A stretch of 64,000 nucleotides of DNA from Furcasterigmium furcatum (lineage: Eukaryota; Ascomycota; Sordariomycetes; Glomerellales; Plectosphaerellaceae): NCBI GenBank assembly GCA_001599815.1, contig BCIA01000004.1, forward strand, positions 3,374,082 through 3,438,081, read 5' to 3'. The position numbers and the translations under genes are program-made. Below are positions 38,652 to 50,760 of this stretch, in pieces. The notes beneath the pieces were generated by a model. It was not told where the DNA came from. It did no database searches and saw only the letters and a list, made by a program, of their open reading frames with translations. Numbering within the stretch: position 1 is the first letter of the stretch; every line of letters starts with the position of its first letter.

Positions 38652-40697
38652 TGGCCAGGTTGCAGGGCAAGCCAAGGCAGATGGAACAACAGACCAGCTC
38701 GCGCCATCAGATCAGGGGCTTCAACCTAAACCCAGAAGGAGATCCTACGGCTGGGACGATGCGCGCGGCGGGCCCTGGGTATGCGGTCCCTCATCATATC
38801 CCGGCCATGAACATCCATAATCCATCCTCCGACTACGGTCGTCGCGGGAGCCTGACCGGCCCTCGTCTATCTCGTCCGTAATAGACCAATCAGAGCCCCA
38901 TCACGAGCATCCCCATACCCATAAAACCAAGTCATCATGCCGTCCTCCCTCTCCCGATTCGACACCACCACCCCCAGCCCCCGGTCCCCTCTGGCCTCCC
39001 CCCGGTCAGCTGGACCTTCTCTGCGTCTTCTAGAACAAAACACTCGCCCGTTTCCACGTGGCTGACCGCATCCTTCCCCGGGGATCTGCTCCGCCGGCAC
39101 CCGCTTGGCTCTGGACGAGACATCCCCGTCTCGGTGTTGGAGCAAGGCGGCCACTCACGGCTCGAGACGCTCCATCCTCCCCCCTCGAATCCCTGCCACT
39201 CCTCTCCCCTTACGGGCCCTCGGTAGAGAGCTGCATCTTTATTCCTGCCTCGACCGGCAAAGTGAAGCTGCTGTGGTGCTGCTCGCCTGGTGCAGTAGTG
39301 CGGGCGCAGGGCTGAGCCTGGCGATCGCAGAGCGGATGCGGTCTCACCGTCGAAGGCGATGACGCAGGACAGATACTAGCAGTGCGAGTATGCCCCGGCG
39401 GCAGCGTTTCTTGCAAATAAACTAGCGGTATTACGCACCAGAGAGGCAGGTGGACGGCGGGCCAGGGCCACTCTCACTGACACGGCTCAACACCACTGGT
39501 CCCATCGCCAGTCCTCGGACAGCCCGTCGTCCATGTCGCTCTTCCCCCAGGACATGTGCTCCAGAGAGACCTCACCGCCACCAATAAAGGCCCCCAAGCA
39601 AACAGGGGAACCGGTAAATAGCTCGTCCTCTTTCTCCGCTGAGGCTGGCACCGCGTCCTGGGAGGGAGGCCTGCCTGTTTGGGCCCCCTTACGACCCGCG
39701 TCATCCTCCCCTCGAGGTGCGTCGTCGTCCGCCGCCCGCCAAGTCTTCTAGAAGCGCGCTAGAAGGCATCATCAAGCCACTCGACAGGGATCACGCCCCC
39801 CTGCGCCTCGCAACCCACCATCGGCCTTCCCCGAGAGGCATCCTAGGACTCGCCAGAAGCGAGCGGCGACCGTTAGCATCGCGCATCGCGCAGGCGAAGC
39901 GGGCGGCGCATCTGCAGGGGTCGCCAACTGGGCGATGCACACACTTCCTCAGTATGTATGCATGTATGTTCGTCGGGGGTGTGACGCGCAGCAGTGCAGA
40001 GTGCTGCCAGCCTGATCCAACACGGAGGATTGATAGGCAAGGAGGGTGTTCTGTTGAGACGGGAGACACTCGTTTCGCCAGCCACCCAGCACATCACGAT
40101 CCACGGTACGCGGCAATCAATGCGAGTGAGTGCTAGTCGCACATCAAACACCTTCGAGGAAAGCAGCTTCTTTTCCCATTCATCGTAAGCCCCGTGGACG
40201 ACGCCCGAAATCACGCACCCCCGACGGGGTATCACGTCTGCCTGTCTGCCTTGCCTGGCCGTGCCATGCCACCGTACCAGCTGCCCCTTCGTCTGCTCCG
40301 CCGGCGTGGCCGATGACCCGATTCCTCTGCCCCCTGCCCGGTCCCATGAGCGCCCCGACGTCACTGTGGTAAGGATAATGTACAACACGTCTACCGTTTC
40401 CCCGCCGCGGGCGCTGCCTCCCATGAGGCAGATACGCCCGCACAAGGCCGCCTCATCCTGAGATTCATATCTCTTTCGTGTAATCGGCTGTAGAGTGGAT
40501 GAGATAGGAAAGTCTGGACCTCCCGTGTCGAGCACGGCAGGCCGCTGTGGGGTATATCAAGACAAAAGATGAACTACCGAGAAAAAAAGGTCCGCATAAA
40601 AGGGAAAACAAGAGGTATCCCGAGCGGGGGATCAGCTGTTGTGGTAGGTCGCCGGCTGCTGATCGAGAGCAGGTCGCGACTGACGCGGTGGTACACG

Positions 40698-40715
40698 TAA
40701 TAATAATAATAATAA
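40698..40715 (+). repeat. (TAA)6 microsatellite
   Basis: Six TAA units just downstream of the stop codon of C2H2 paralogue 2 (which is on the minus strand), so probably in its 3' UTR. Confidence 0.8.
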
Positions 40716-40764
40716 GTCGACAGCTGATTGTGCTGTCGTACTCATGGCGTCAGGCTGCCGGGAA

Positions 40765-42466
40765 CTATTGGTATCCCTGTGGCGCCTGCATGCCGTAGTT
40801 GCTGTATGGCGACGAAAAGTCCATCATGCCTGGCGTGTCTTGCATGTCGACATCCGCACTTTCAGGGTTGTCCGTCGATATGCTGCGCAGGCTCTGAAGG
40901 TCGTCGGCAATGATACCGTTGTGGCTCATACCCGAGGTGGAAGGGCTGTACTGGGGTTGGCCGTTGGGATCATACATCTGCGCCTCGGGTATGCTGCTGA
41001 AGAAGTGACCCAGGTTGCTGCGGCTTTGGTGGCCCGAGTGGTGAGCAGGCTGGCCGCCATGCGGCATTTGCGGGAGGTGCTGCTGGCTGCTCATCGGCGT
41101 TGAGCTTGGCCGGTGGAGCTGTGGTGGCCGTGCGACGCTTCGCCGACTAGGCACGTAGACCTTCCTCTGCGAAGCAATGTATTGAGCCAGGGCTGGATTG
41201 GAGCCACGAGAGATACGGAAAGTGAAATCATCGCCCGGTGGCGCTTGAGCGGGCATCGGCGGCGGCTGCCTCGTCCTGTGCCCGGGCATGCTCAGCTGGC
41301 AATTGTCAACCACGGGCGTGATAAAGTCGTCCCTGAACTTGAGGGGTGTGTTGGGCTCCGTGCCGAGCATGTAAGCATACTGCACGAGAAGCTTCACGTC
41401 TCCGATGTGACGGCTCTCCAGTCTCTTTCTCAGCACGTCGGATGTTTGCGTGTTCCACTTCAGCTGATTCCTCGAGTTCTCCGTCCAGCTCGACGACTCG
41501 CTCCAGGCTGCGGCCACCTGGCTTTGACTCAGCAGGTTTCGTATCCGTGCCGAGTACGTCCACTCGCCGCTGTTGGCGCCCTCGTCGAAGTGCTTGACAA
41601 CGTGACCGACATACTCCTTGAACATGGAAGACGAGTCGTCGTCGCCCTGAGCCTCGTAAACCTGCGAGCAGTTCTCGAAACCGCAGGCGAACACGACCTG
41701 GGGACACAAGTTGACCTTGGCCTCGTCGAGCGACATCCTCGATCCTCCGTGAGCCGTCTTCAGGTGGGTCTTGTAGGCCGCCTGCCAGTCGAAGACCATG
41801 CGGCACCCTCGATGCCGGCAGAACCATTGGGCGTTGACCATGTGGAAGTCTTCGATGTGGCGTTTCAGGTCGTTCTTCCTCGTGCACGTCTTGACGATGT
41901 CCTCCTCCTTGCAGAAGCCGCACATGAAGGTGCCCTTCTGCTTCGACGCGCCGGATGTCGTGGACGCGGCATCGGATGCGAGGTCCTGGGCTTCCGCCTG
42001 CTGAGACGATGACGACTGGGCGTGGGCGCCACCGTTGGCTGCGTTATTCCCGTTGGAGCTGCTTGCCGATCGTCGAGTCAGAAACTTGGCGCCCTTGGAA
42101 ACGTTGGAGATGATGCTGCCAGTAATAGATGAGGTGTCTGACGAGAAAGTCCTGACGCTTTGCGCATCCCATACGCTGGAGGCATCATCTGATAGAATGG
42201 AAGACGGCGCGGCGCTGGATATGATGGAGGCCGTGTCGGACTCTGGGGGAATGGCGGCGGTTAACGGGCCCGTCCCGAGGGCGTCAAAACCGGGGTATGG
42301 AGGTCCACTTACGAGGTCCGATTTCATCGCGGATAAGCTTGGTAAGGCCGTTCGATCCGTAGCGGGACAAGAGGTGCTGGATCATCTGCCTGTCGAGGTG
42401 GTCCTGGTGTTCCGGCTGCGACGACTGCGAGGAGCCGTCGCCGGCGGGCCAAGCATTTGGGGACAT
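40765..42466 (-). CDS. C2H2 zinc-finger protein (tandem paralogue 2)
   Basis: Exons (minus strand) 42466-42313 and 42242-40765 give 543 residues. The splice joins DEIGPQ to SDTASIISSAAP; the intron has GTAAGT and CCCAG. The first exon includes QMIQHLLSRYGSNGLTKLIR, a helix also seen in spirit in paralogue 1. Cys/His units: MCGFCKEEDI then RKNDLKRHIEDFH; WFCRHRGCRMVF then KTHLKTAHG; and ACGFENCSQVYEA then YVGHVVKHF. The region RIRNLLSQSQVAAAW matches the paralogue's C-terminal helix. A 170-residue Pro/Ser/Gln-rich tail not found in paralogue 1 follows. Likely a nuclear regulator; targets unknown. Confidence 0.83.
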
Positions 42467-45400
42467 GTTGGCCGCGGCCAGGGCCCGGGTGTTGTCGACC
42501 ACAGCGTCGGGCGGGTGGTCGGTTGGCGGGCGCGGATAAGCAGGCACCGAGTGAGTGGGAGGCGGAGCGGAGAAGGGGGAAACGAAAATGGAAAAGAAGG
42601 GCCGACGACGCTGTTGGCGCGGGGGCGCAAGATACTCTCTCAATGAGCACGAGTCGATCTGCTCGTCGACGGACGAGACGTCGATGCCGCGAAAGCAAGG
42701 AGGGAAGAAGAGAGGAAGAGAACGGGAAAAGGAGCGAAGAAGAGAGAGAAAGCAGCTCAGCGTATCTGAGGGCTAGAAACAAGACATGACAAGGGGACCG
42801 GTGGGTGAGATTCCCAACTACAGCGACCGGGGCCTGGGATCTGGCTTGGTCTGCGAGCCCGCGACGCGGGAGACTGGTGCTGGGACTGGCTGAGGGTACG
42901 GGACTGGATGATAACGGGGGCCCAGAGATAAGTAAGGGGGGTAGGGTGTGCCTAATTCTGGGTCCACGCAAGCCGGATCAGCGAGTGGCATTGCACGCAA
43001 GGGGACTCGTTATCAGTGCGAGATGGGCGGACGCTCTTGGAACTTGTCCTTGCGCTTCTTCTCGAAAGGGCTCAGAAGACCCGGTGGCTTATCGTAGCGA
43101 TGATGGGACCTGCATCAGGATGGATATCTGGAGCGACATGTAGCACTGCGAGGCCGGTTAAAGTGCTGGCCGGCCGGGCGCAGAAGAGACGGACGAAGAT
43201 GAGAGATGAGGGAATCTCAGGCTCGATGGTGTCAGTCGACGGGACATCCAACCGCCGTCTCGGCCGCCCGAAATAGACCTGGAGAGATGGACGGACCACG
43301 ACATGAAGGGACGACGGACGGACCCCACCCCCATGAGGCTGTCGTCTTGCCAGTCGCTTGGTACACTTGGTACGGGAGACAGTCGGCTGGCCAGGGTGTG
43401 ATCGGCAGATAGCAGTGAATCAACGGCTTCAGAGATGAGAGGGGAGATGCAGAGGAACTGCCGTTGCGTCCCCTTGTCGTCTCCATGTCCGTGTCCACTC
43501 CTCAACAAAGGGTCCGATCCCCAAAAGTCTCTCTCGGCCTCACGACTCTGGTGTTTGCTGACGACGGTACAGGAACAGTATCGACCCCGAAATGCATAGT
43601 GCAGCGCAGGCCGCTGGTACGGCTGACCAGAGCTGGAGGGTGTGTCAGCCACTGGTGTAATCAGAACCTGGGCTGCGGCAGGGGTGGCATCGAATCCAGG
43701 CGACCAGTGAGGAGGGCCAACGGGTTCAAGAAAGACTGCCGCATTGAGAAAATAAACCTCAGACCCTGGCAACCAGGTCTTGGAGGGACGCCACCTGGGA
43801 AAAGAAACGACACAGCCACCGGAAGGTCAGACGTCGAGAATCAAGGTGACGAGCACGTTGGTTGACGCCATAATCTCAACGGTCGCGACTGGCGAGGAGC
43901 CGGATATCTTGCTGTTTGCCTTTCTACCCCGGCCTGTCATTTCTCCACGACAGCGAAATGGGGTGATTCAGGCGTCGAGGGCATTATCAGCAATGTGCTA
44001 TGGTTGTATGGCAAGCATGGCCCCTGGAGATTCGTCGGCCCTGTCAAAAGGGCCGAAGAGAGGTCGCCAAGGCGTTAACAGAAGCGAGTCTGCACGAGGT
44101 CGAGGACGTATTCCGGTCGGTCGACGGTCCCGCGGTTCATCGACACGACGGCATCGCGGGAGTCGGCTCTGGGGTCGGTGAGGTTCTGCTGGACTGACTC
44201 GGATCGGGTTCTCCAGGGACGGGGTGGCGTGCGTGTGTCATGTCGATGATTGATGGGATTTGTAAAAACGGTTGCACAAAGCTTTGGGGGAGACGAAGCT
44301 GAGGGACGCTGAAAGGGCCCAGTTCGGGGTTGGCTTTCGAGATGGGTGGATCCGGGACCGGGGCGTGGGGGAAGGGGAAGGCACGGCCTCTGGTCCAGTC
44401 TGCAAAAGTCACGTGCACTGGTACCGCCTTCCTCCCGGACTTTGATGGCAAACTGAGGCTTCCGTTATCAACCTTGAAACCCAAGACGGATTTCTTCTCA
44501 TGGCAGTGTAACAATACCGCGGCTACCATCACAACCAGCAGCATTGGCAGCACGTGTCGGTGGTGCTGTCACCTCGGCGCTTGAATGTGCTAGCAGCTCG
44601 CTCTCCAGGCCGATCTGCTTATCGCCTCGACCGCGGCAAGATCACCGCCCTGGATCTGCAGGGGGCAAAGAGACCCTTTCTCTGCTACGAACTCATCGTC
44701 ATTCTCCCGCCGATCTCGTCAGACAGACCCAACTCCGAGCCCAGCGTCTCGCCAGGGAAAGGTCACGCTCTGCCAACTCGCGCCGCGTGTCACGATAACC
44801 AGCATGGCAAATCAACGCAACCAACCCCATGCCCGCGAACCGCCCCAAGAACGCCCCGAAGCTTGGCCTGCCTCCGCCTGTGCGTAACGGGAAGGCCTCG
44901 AGAAGATTCCTTATCAGGCCCATCGCCCCGGCCCTGGCAACCAGGCCGGAGACCCAGCCCCAGGTTGATAAAGGTGGCTGCGGCACATGCCAGGAACGGG
45001 ACAGAATCATGACGCAAGATGCTCTTCTCGAGATCTCATCCCTACAATCTCGGCTCTTGAATAACCTTACTTCTTCTTCTAATCCTCTGCCGGCCCGTGT
45101 GTCCTCAGGAACTGATATCAAGCCGTCAGTGATACCAACCGTCTAGCGTGCCGGTCTCGTCCCACACCCCGGGTGTGCGCACTTGACAACCATCAATGAC
45201 ACATTCCCGGCGCCAGCTCCCGAGCGGGTCCCTCATTGGACCTGGGGACGGGCTGGTACGAAGCTTCAACCAGCTCTCTTGGCCCGGCGATGGTATCATC
45301 GCCTCGTTTGTTTGGTGCAGGCCTAGGGAGGATCAAGCTTCCGCCCGGTCCAGACCTTGACATATCGTGATCTCACAACGGTCGCGGGCCAGCCTCGGCC

Positions 45401-45540
45401 AGCGACTTATGTAACCCGCAAATGTAAACGATGCTTTTGACAACACGTAAACCCGCTGCCACGGCGGCACAGCGTGGGTTGGGGGGCCCATCAGATGACT
45501 CTCGTGGAACCACTTTCACTACGACTTGACCTCGCCTCGC
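42467..45540. other. Gene-poor stretch, 3 kb
   Basis: The longest gap in the window. Several frames exceed 130 codons (for example 43158-43772 and 44699-45121, both minus, and 44829-45146 plus) but none has a recognisable motif, domain or homologue pattern. No transposon feature was seen. It separates C2H2 paralogue 2 from galactokinase. Confidence 0.4.
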
Positions 45541-47182
45541 TTACACGTCCAGGCTCCCGCTCTCGACGACCAGCACCGCGCTCCCGCTGCCAGGCAAGCT
45601 CACCACCGTGGCCGCCTCCCGCTGCTCGGCCGTCAGCTCCCTCTTCGAGTAGTACTCCCTCTCCCACGCCTCCTTGACCGCGTCCACCTTGTCGGCGGGC
45701 ACCAGGTGCACCGTACACCCACCCCACCCGGCGCCGGTGACCCTGCTCCCGTACGACCCGGCCTCGACGGCGATCCGGCACAGCTCGTCCACCTCGGGCG
45801 ACGAGTTCTCGTACACGTCCCTGCACGACGCGTGCGTCGTGTTGAGCAGCGCGCCCAGCTTCCCGTTCAGCCCCGCGTCGGCCCCGGAGCCCAGCAGCGC
45901 CATGAACTCGAGCACGCGCAGCGCCTCGGCGAAGACGTGCAGCGCGCGCTGGCGCAGCTTGAAGCGCTCCGCGCGGATGGGGATTTTGGTCGTGAACCGC
46001 GCCTCGAGCTCGGCGACGCTGATGCCGAGGACCTGCGCGATCTCCTCGCGCGTGTAGCCCTCCTCCTTGGGCAGGGCGTCCTTGGCGAGCCGCACGAGCT
46101 CGGCCAGCTGCTCCTCCTGCGTGCGGAAGGACGCGCCCTTCTGCACGGAGTAGTCCCCGGCCTGGGCCTGGAGGTGGTGGAAGTAGGTCTCGTGGAAGCC
46201 GTGGAGGCTGACGCCGAGGGGGGAGGTGTCCTCGGGGAGCCTGGTGCCGGGCGGGTTGAGGACGGCGTTGAGGTAGCTCGCGGCGAGGGTGCACTCGACG
46301 ACGCGGAGGTTGTAGTGGATGGGCCCCGTGACGTACTTGTTGGCCGTGACGAAGGACTGGGCGATGAGGAAGGCGACGGGGGGTTCGGTCGCGGGGAGGC
46401 GGACGGGCTGGGCGGTGAGCTTGGGGGCGAAGGAGACGAAGAGGGCCGTTCCGCGCTCGGGGAAGACCGAGGCGGCCTGGTCCATGCTGCACGGCTGTTA
46501 GTTGGTCGATGTCTTCTGAGATTGTGATCGTGGGAACTGAGACTCACCCTCCAGAGTTGACGCCGACGGCCCGCTCACTGACGATGGCGAGCTCCGTGAG
46601 TTCCGTCTTGTCAATGGTCGTCTCGCCGTTGGCGTACATGACGGCGAGAGCCGAGCAGCTCACGAAGGCCGCGCTGGAGCTGAGACCGCCGCCGGCCGGG
46701 ACGTTGCCGTCCATGAGGACCTTCATGCCTTGCGGGCGGATGCCGGGCTGCTTCTTCCTGAGGAGAGTGAGGGCCGCGCGCAGGCCGCAGCGGAAGTAGT
46801 TCGACCACTCGTGCTTGGTGGCATCGATTTCGACATCGGCATCGACGGGGACCTCAAACTGGCGCGTCGGGAACTTGTCAGACTGGACGTTGGCGATCTC
46901 GATCCTGAAGTTGGGCGAGTCGCTGGGGGTCTCGTCGACGGTGACGGCGATCAGGGCGTCAGCTGTGATGGCCATGGGGAGGACCGAGTAGAGGGAGTAG
47001 TCGATGTGCTCGCCGATGATGTTGACCCGTCCCGGAGAGCGGGCGACGAATGTGGCGGGCTTGCCATACTGGGCCTCGAAGGTCGAGAGGAGGGAGTTCC
47101 ATCGCTTGGACTGGACTGTGAGGGCGTCGTCGGTGTAGATGTCCTTGAGGGACTGGGCGATGGGGACTGTAGTGCCGAACAT
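45541..47182 (-). CDS. GAL1: Galactokinase
   Basis: Exons (minus strand) 47182-46548 and 46486-45541 give 526 residues. The 61-nt intron (GTGAGT, CCAACTAAC branch, GCAG) splits GVNSGG and MDQAASVF. It phosphorylates galactose to galactose-1-phosphate at the entry of the Leloir pathway, in the cytosol. All three GHMP-kinase motifs are present: GRVNIIGEHIDYS near residue 51, the ATP-binding GGGLSSSAAF near 164, and GAGWGGCTVHL near the C-terminus, as well as the catalytic Asp in GGMDQAAS. Galactose enzymes are not clustered here. Length is usual for fungal galactokinases. A few extra residues before MFGTTVP are in frame but poorly placed. Confidence 0.95.
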
Positions 47183-48938
47183 GGTCACGTCGGGAGGGGG
47201 TTGTCTTCTCCCGGTGGTCGAGGGATCGTTGAAGGCGATTCTACGCCTGACGAAGTGCGCTCTTCGATGCGACAGATGGTCTTTTGTCGTCGTGTGATGC
47301 GATGGACCCCGCAATTGCCCCTCACTGACCTTGAAGCTGTCCTGATGTCGTGTCAGACTGTCAGCTAGATGCGACCGAGATGTGCACGGAGTCACGAGAT
47401 GATGAGCTATCTACTGATGCTTCTAAGACGGCAACGAGGGTTGGGCATAGATGAGAGAGCCGGGCAGCGAGGAAGACGGAAGAAATAGACGGCAGAATCG
47501 GCCAGGTCGTCAGGGCAAGCTTCCCCTCCAAGGGTGTTTTGCTGGGAATTTATGATCAGGGGTGGTGCAGTGGGGAGCTTCAAGATGGGCGGGGAATGTG
47601 CACTGAGGCGTCGCCCAAAACCGACACCCAAAACCGACGCCTCGCCCATCTAGGCTCGAATTTCCCGCCTTTTTTATGGGGCGTCCCGCGTCAAAGAGCC
47701 CCGAGAATTCCGCCGTGGCGCCGGCTCGTCGAAAGCCACGGGGAACGGCGCACATTACTGTAGGGGTGATGCTCAGATTTTGCTTTTTGAAGACAAAAAA
47801 CTCCACCTCATATAACACGGCTTTCCAGGCTATTTATCTCCCCTCGGGTGCCAGAGCAGTGAAAGGCGCATCGTGGTCAAGCGGGCAAGGTCTCGGCCGA
47901 TTGTCCCGAGCCAGTGTCACTGACGTCACGCTAACAGCCCCGCTCAAGCACCTGGAATGCCCCGCGCTGCTCACTCCAGCATTGATTTCACGATGTTTCG
48001 CACCATGATCTGATGTTTGCGATGAATCTGAAAATAACACAACGAAACACTCGAAAATTGAATGGTATTTCAGGCTCTGCCTCTGCGCAAGCCTGACCTT
48101 GTATCCCTCCGGTTCAAGTTGACCCCTCAGCGGAGGGTCTGGACATCATTGGCGCGGGTGAAGAGAGCGCTGGCTGCATCGCCACATTTCACCCGTCGGG
48201 TGTTTCTTACTCCTCATCCTCATTCCTGCCACTAGCCAGGACCCCTGGGGTAGGACCCTTTGAAAGCTCACAGGATTCAAGCCACATGCGAGACTGGGAA
48301 TGTTCGCGCTCGACGACGGGCGCTGGCCACATGGGAACGAACAATTGCGTGCCCTGAATAAGGACCATCGCTCATCATCGGTCTAATGCGGGCGTCTTCA
48401 TGCATGTCATTCTGATCCCGCTGGCCCCGGCCGATCCCACCGACGCGGGCCGGACCTGACGGCACGTGTACAACTTCACCATGCCCTCTCGCAGCATTGA
48501 AGCATCTCCAATGGTCCGGCAGTCTACAGTCTCATTTATGGTTCTTCGAAGCAAGCAGCAGTGTTGACGGACAGGTTCATCACAATGAAGTATTATACAG
48601 CGCGCGATTGAGCAAGTTAGACCTTGTCGCCAAGCGTGCAGTGTCATGGAACATGTCGTCATGTCACATGAATCTCGGGGGCCGTGGCCGGACGGGACGA
48701 AACCGCGAAAGATCAATTCTCAGCCTATCGACCGTCGCATTTTGTTCACTTCCGCCGTCGAAAAGAGTGAAGGGTAGGAAGAGGCCGTGGTTGAAGACCT
48801 CTCGCCTGTGCGTCGCAACGCCTCGCCTCGCCATGTCATTCTCATCATTCATTCAACCCCCCAATGCCTCCCAACAGGCACCTTCAATCTTTCTCTGCCT
48901 CGTCGCTCATCTCTCGGGAGGTTCAAATTTGGAGTGGA
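47183..48938. other. Upstream region of galactokinase
   Basis: About 1.75 kb without a supportable gene. It should contain the GAL1 promoter. Short AT-rich stretches occur near 47,760-47,830 and 48,020-48,070. Confidence 0.35.
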
Positions 48939-49076
48939 TTATTTGTGCTGTACTCGATCAGCTCCTGTCGAAGTATGAGGATGGATGGTCGACGCCGGAC
49001 TTACAGGGCAGTTGGGACAGGTGCAAGTGCTGCCGCAGTTGCAGGTGCCGGAGCTGGAGCATCCACAGTCGCCCAT
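48939..49076 (-). CDS. Metallothionein, 26 residues, split by an intron
   Basis: Exon 1 is 49076-49005 (24 codons), exon 2 is 48947-48939 (CAC AAA TAA). The peptide is Cys-rich: a start MGDCGCSSSGTCNC, then STCTCPNC and a final PHK after splicing; eight of its residues are Cys in C-x-C or C-xx-C spacing. The final CPHK and overall layout match small ascomycete metallothioneins such as Colletotrichum CAP3. They bind Cu(I) or Zn and can act in metal detoxification or wall functions. The 57-nt intron starts GTAAGT and ends TACAG and is a multiple of three and stop-free, so unspliced reading gives a 45-residue form. The gene is easily missed because of its size. Confidence 0.85.
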   Translation of the reverse strand: MGDCGCSSSGTCNCGSTCTCPNCPVSPASTIHPHTSTGADRVQHK

Positions 49077-50022
49077 TTTGATAGAGTCGTAATCGCGGAA
49101 GTTGGTGGTGATGGAGCTTTTGATGTTTCTCGTTGGAGATGGTAAAGTTGACTTGAAGTTGGTGGCGGTTGGAAGAGAAACCCCCGGAACGAGGGACGTC
49201 ACGTTTAAATACACTTCCCGCTGCCGATCTTCCCCCGGTAGAGGACGTCCAAGAGCTGGAGGGAAGTTCCTTTGAGTGAATCACAGGGTGAAGAGGGACC
49301 AGCTTGCCAGCCCAGCTTAGCAGCTCAGCTTCCCCCGGATCGTTCCAGGTCTAGTGCGTCTCCAAGACTGCGGAGAGCCAGCACCACCGCCTCCTGGATC
49401 GGAGAAGCACTCCTCGGTGGCGAATGACGTTGATCGTGCGTCTTGGTCGTTATCGGGGCTTATCGGACGGTTCTTGTATATGGACGAGGAAAGGTACTCG
49501 GGCGGTGTCATGTCTCGGCAGGGTGACCCCGTCACTCGGACACAAAGGGCATCACCGCATCCGGCCGTCTCGTCACGTGCATCTTTTCCATCACTTGCAG
49601 CGGGAGTAGTAGTAGTTTAAGTCAATTAGGTAAGTCATGTCCAGATAGACGACTTCCTCTCTTGCTGCAGAAAACAAATAGTCGTGGGAACGTGTCTTGG
49701 TTGAGGCCATCGCACATTCAGGCGTGGCGCCTTTCAACCGGGTATCGATGGTGTCCGAGTCCCAAAACGACAAAAGAAACCCCCATCGTATCAACAATCA
49801 TTGTACATCCCCTATCTGTGGGGAATTCATCATCCAGAGCAGTCGTATCGTATATCGTAGGTATCGTGCGGAGGGCCAAACTTCCAAGACGGCCTTGGTG
49901 ATAGTATCCATCTGCAGCATGTAAGTCTCCGACCACCCGGAGCAAGGGCAAGCGGAAGAACATACCTTGAACTGAATTTTCAAGCCTCCTCGACAAAAGA
50001 TTTCGCAATGCAGGCCAGCTGC
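49077..50022. other. Upstream region of the metallothionein gene
   Basis: About 950 bp. It contains the metallothionein promoter on its left side (a TTTAAATA sequence near 49204-49211 could serve as TATA element on the minus strand). No gene was recognised. Confidence 0.35.
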
Positions 50023-50760
50023 TCAAGGGTACCACTCGCGGGTGTACGCCGGACGATGCCTGAACCTCTCCTTCTGGGCGAGGAGCATCCCCTCGACGAG
50101 CTCGTGGTCGAGCTCGACGCCGAACCGCGAGTGCATGATCGCCTTTTCGCGGGTGGCATCCGGGCCCATCACGTCCTGGACGTGCGAGTAGGCGAACCGG
50201 AGGAGTTCCTCGGTGAACCGGACCAGCGTGAACTCCTGGAACATGAAGTCGTGCTCGCACCCGCCGCCGAAGTTCTTGCGCACGCGGTACGCGCACATGA
50301 TGGCCCAGGCGAAGGTGCGGGGGGACAAGTCGGCCGAGGTGGTCGCGATCTTCTCGATGTAGCGCTCGGCTATGCCGACGGCAGGCTTCTCGACGGTGAC
50401 GATGCGCATGAAGCCGACGACCTCGCGCAGGACGCGGGGGTTGGCGATGTCGAGGGCGTCGGGGACGTAGACGCGGGGAGAGTTCTGCGTCTGGCGCAGG
50501 CGGAAGAGGCGGCCGCTGGAGGCGCCGCGGTGGAAGTAGAGGTCCCAGTGGAACTCCTCGCGGCAGAGGCCGGCGGCGGCGTCGGGGTCGTAGTTGGCGA
50601 AGGTGACATCCGAAGCGGGCTCGGCGGGATACTCGTAGGTAGTGGTTCCAAGATAGTAAGGAAGGGGAATGGAGATCATGATGTACAGAGCTCCGGGGAC
50701 AAACTCCGTCTCCTTGGTGACGGGGGTGTTCGGAGCGAAGATGGGAGCGTCAGGATTCAT
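50023..50760 (-). CDS. Conserved-looking fungal protein, function unknown
   Basis: A single exon of 245 codons with a clear ATG and good codon bias. I do not recognise a domain. Visible: a Pro-rich start (MNPDAPIFAPNTPVTKETEF), a hydrophobic strand GALYIMISIPLPYYL, and a helical C-terminal half containing AWAIMCAYRVRKNFGGGCEH, FMFQEFTLVRFTEELL, and RFGVELDHELVEGM. No signal peptide, membrane span or catalytic signature stands out. It sits between the metallothionein and the MFS transporter with nearly a kilobase on the left and 580 bp on the right, so no operon-like link is implied. Confidence 0.7.
   Translation of the reverse strand: MNPDAPIFAPNTPVTKETEFVPGALYIMISIPLPYYLGTTTYEYPAEPASDVTFANYDPDAAAGLCREEFHWDLYFHRGASSGRLFRLRQTQNSPRVYVPDALDIANPRVLREVVGFMRIVTVEKPAVGIAERYIEKIATTSADLSPRTFAWAIMCAYRVRKNFGGGCEHDFMFQEFTLVRFTEELLRFAYSHVQDVMGPDATREKAIMHSRFGVELDHELVEGMLLAQKERFRHRPAYTREWYP

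Larger units (their letters stand above)
38426..40764. other. Region between the two C2H2 paralogues
   Basis: About 2.3 kb with no supportable gene. It contains a (GATGG)-type microsatellite and a (TAA) microsatellite, listed separately. It presumably holds the promoter and leader of paralogue 1 and the 3' UTR of paralogue 2. Confidence 0.4.

Noticed and set aside
43158..43772. A 204-codon minus-strand frame upstream of C2H2 paralogue 2
   Set aside because: Ser/Pro/Arg composition without any secondary-structure or motif signal; no good start.
44829..45146. A 105-codon ATG-led frame in the 3-kb gap before galactokinase
   Set aside because: Pro/Arg-rich composition as expected from GC bias. 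No family pattern on either strand.
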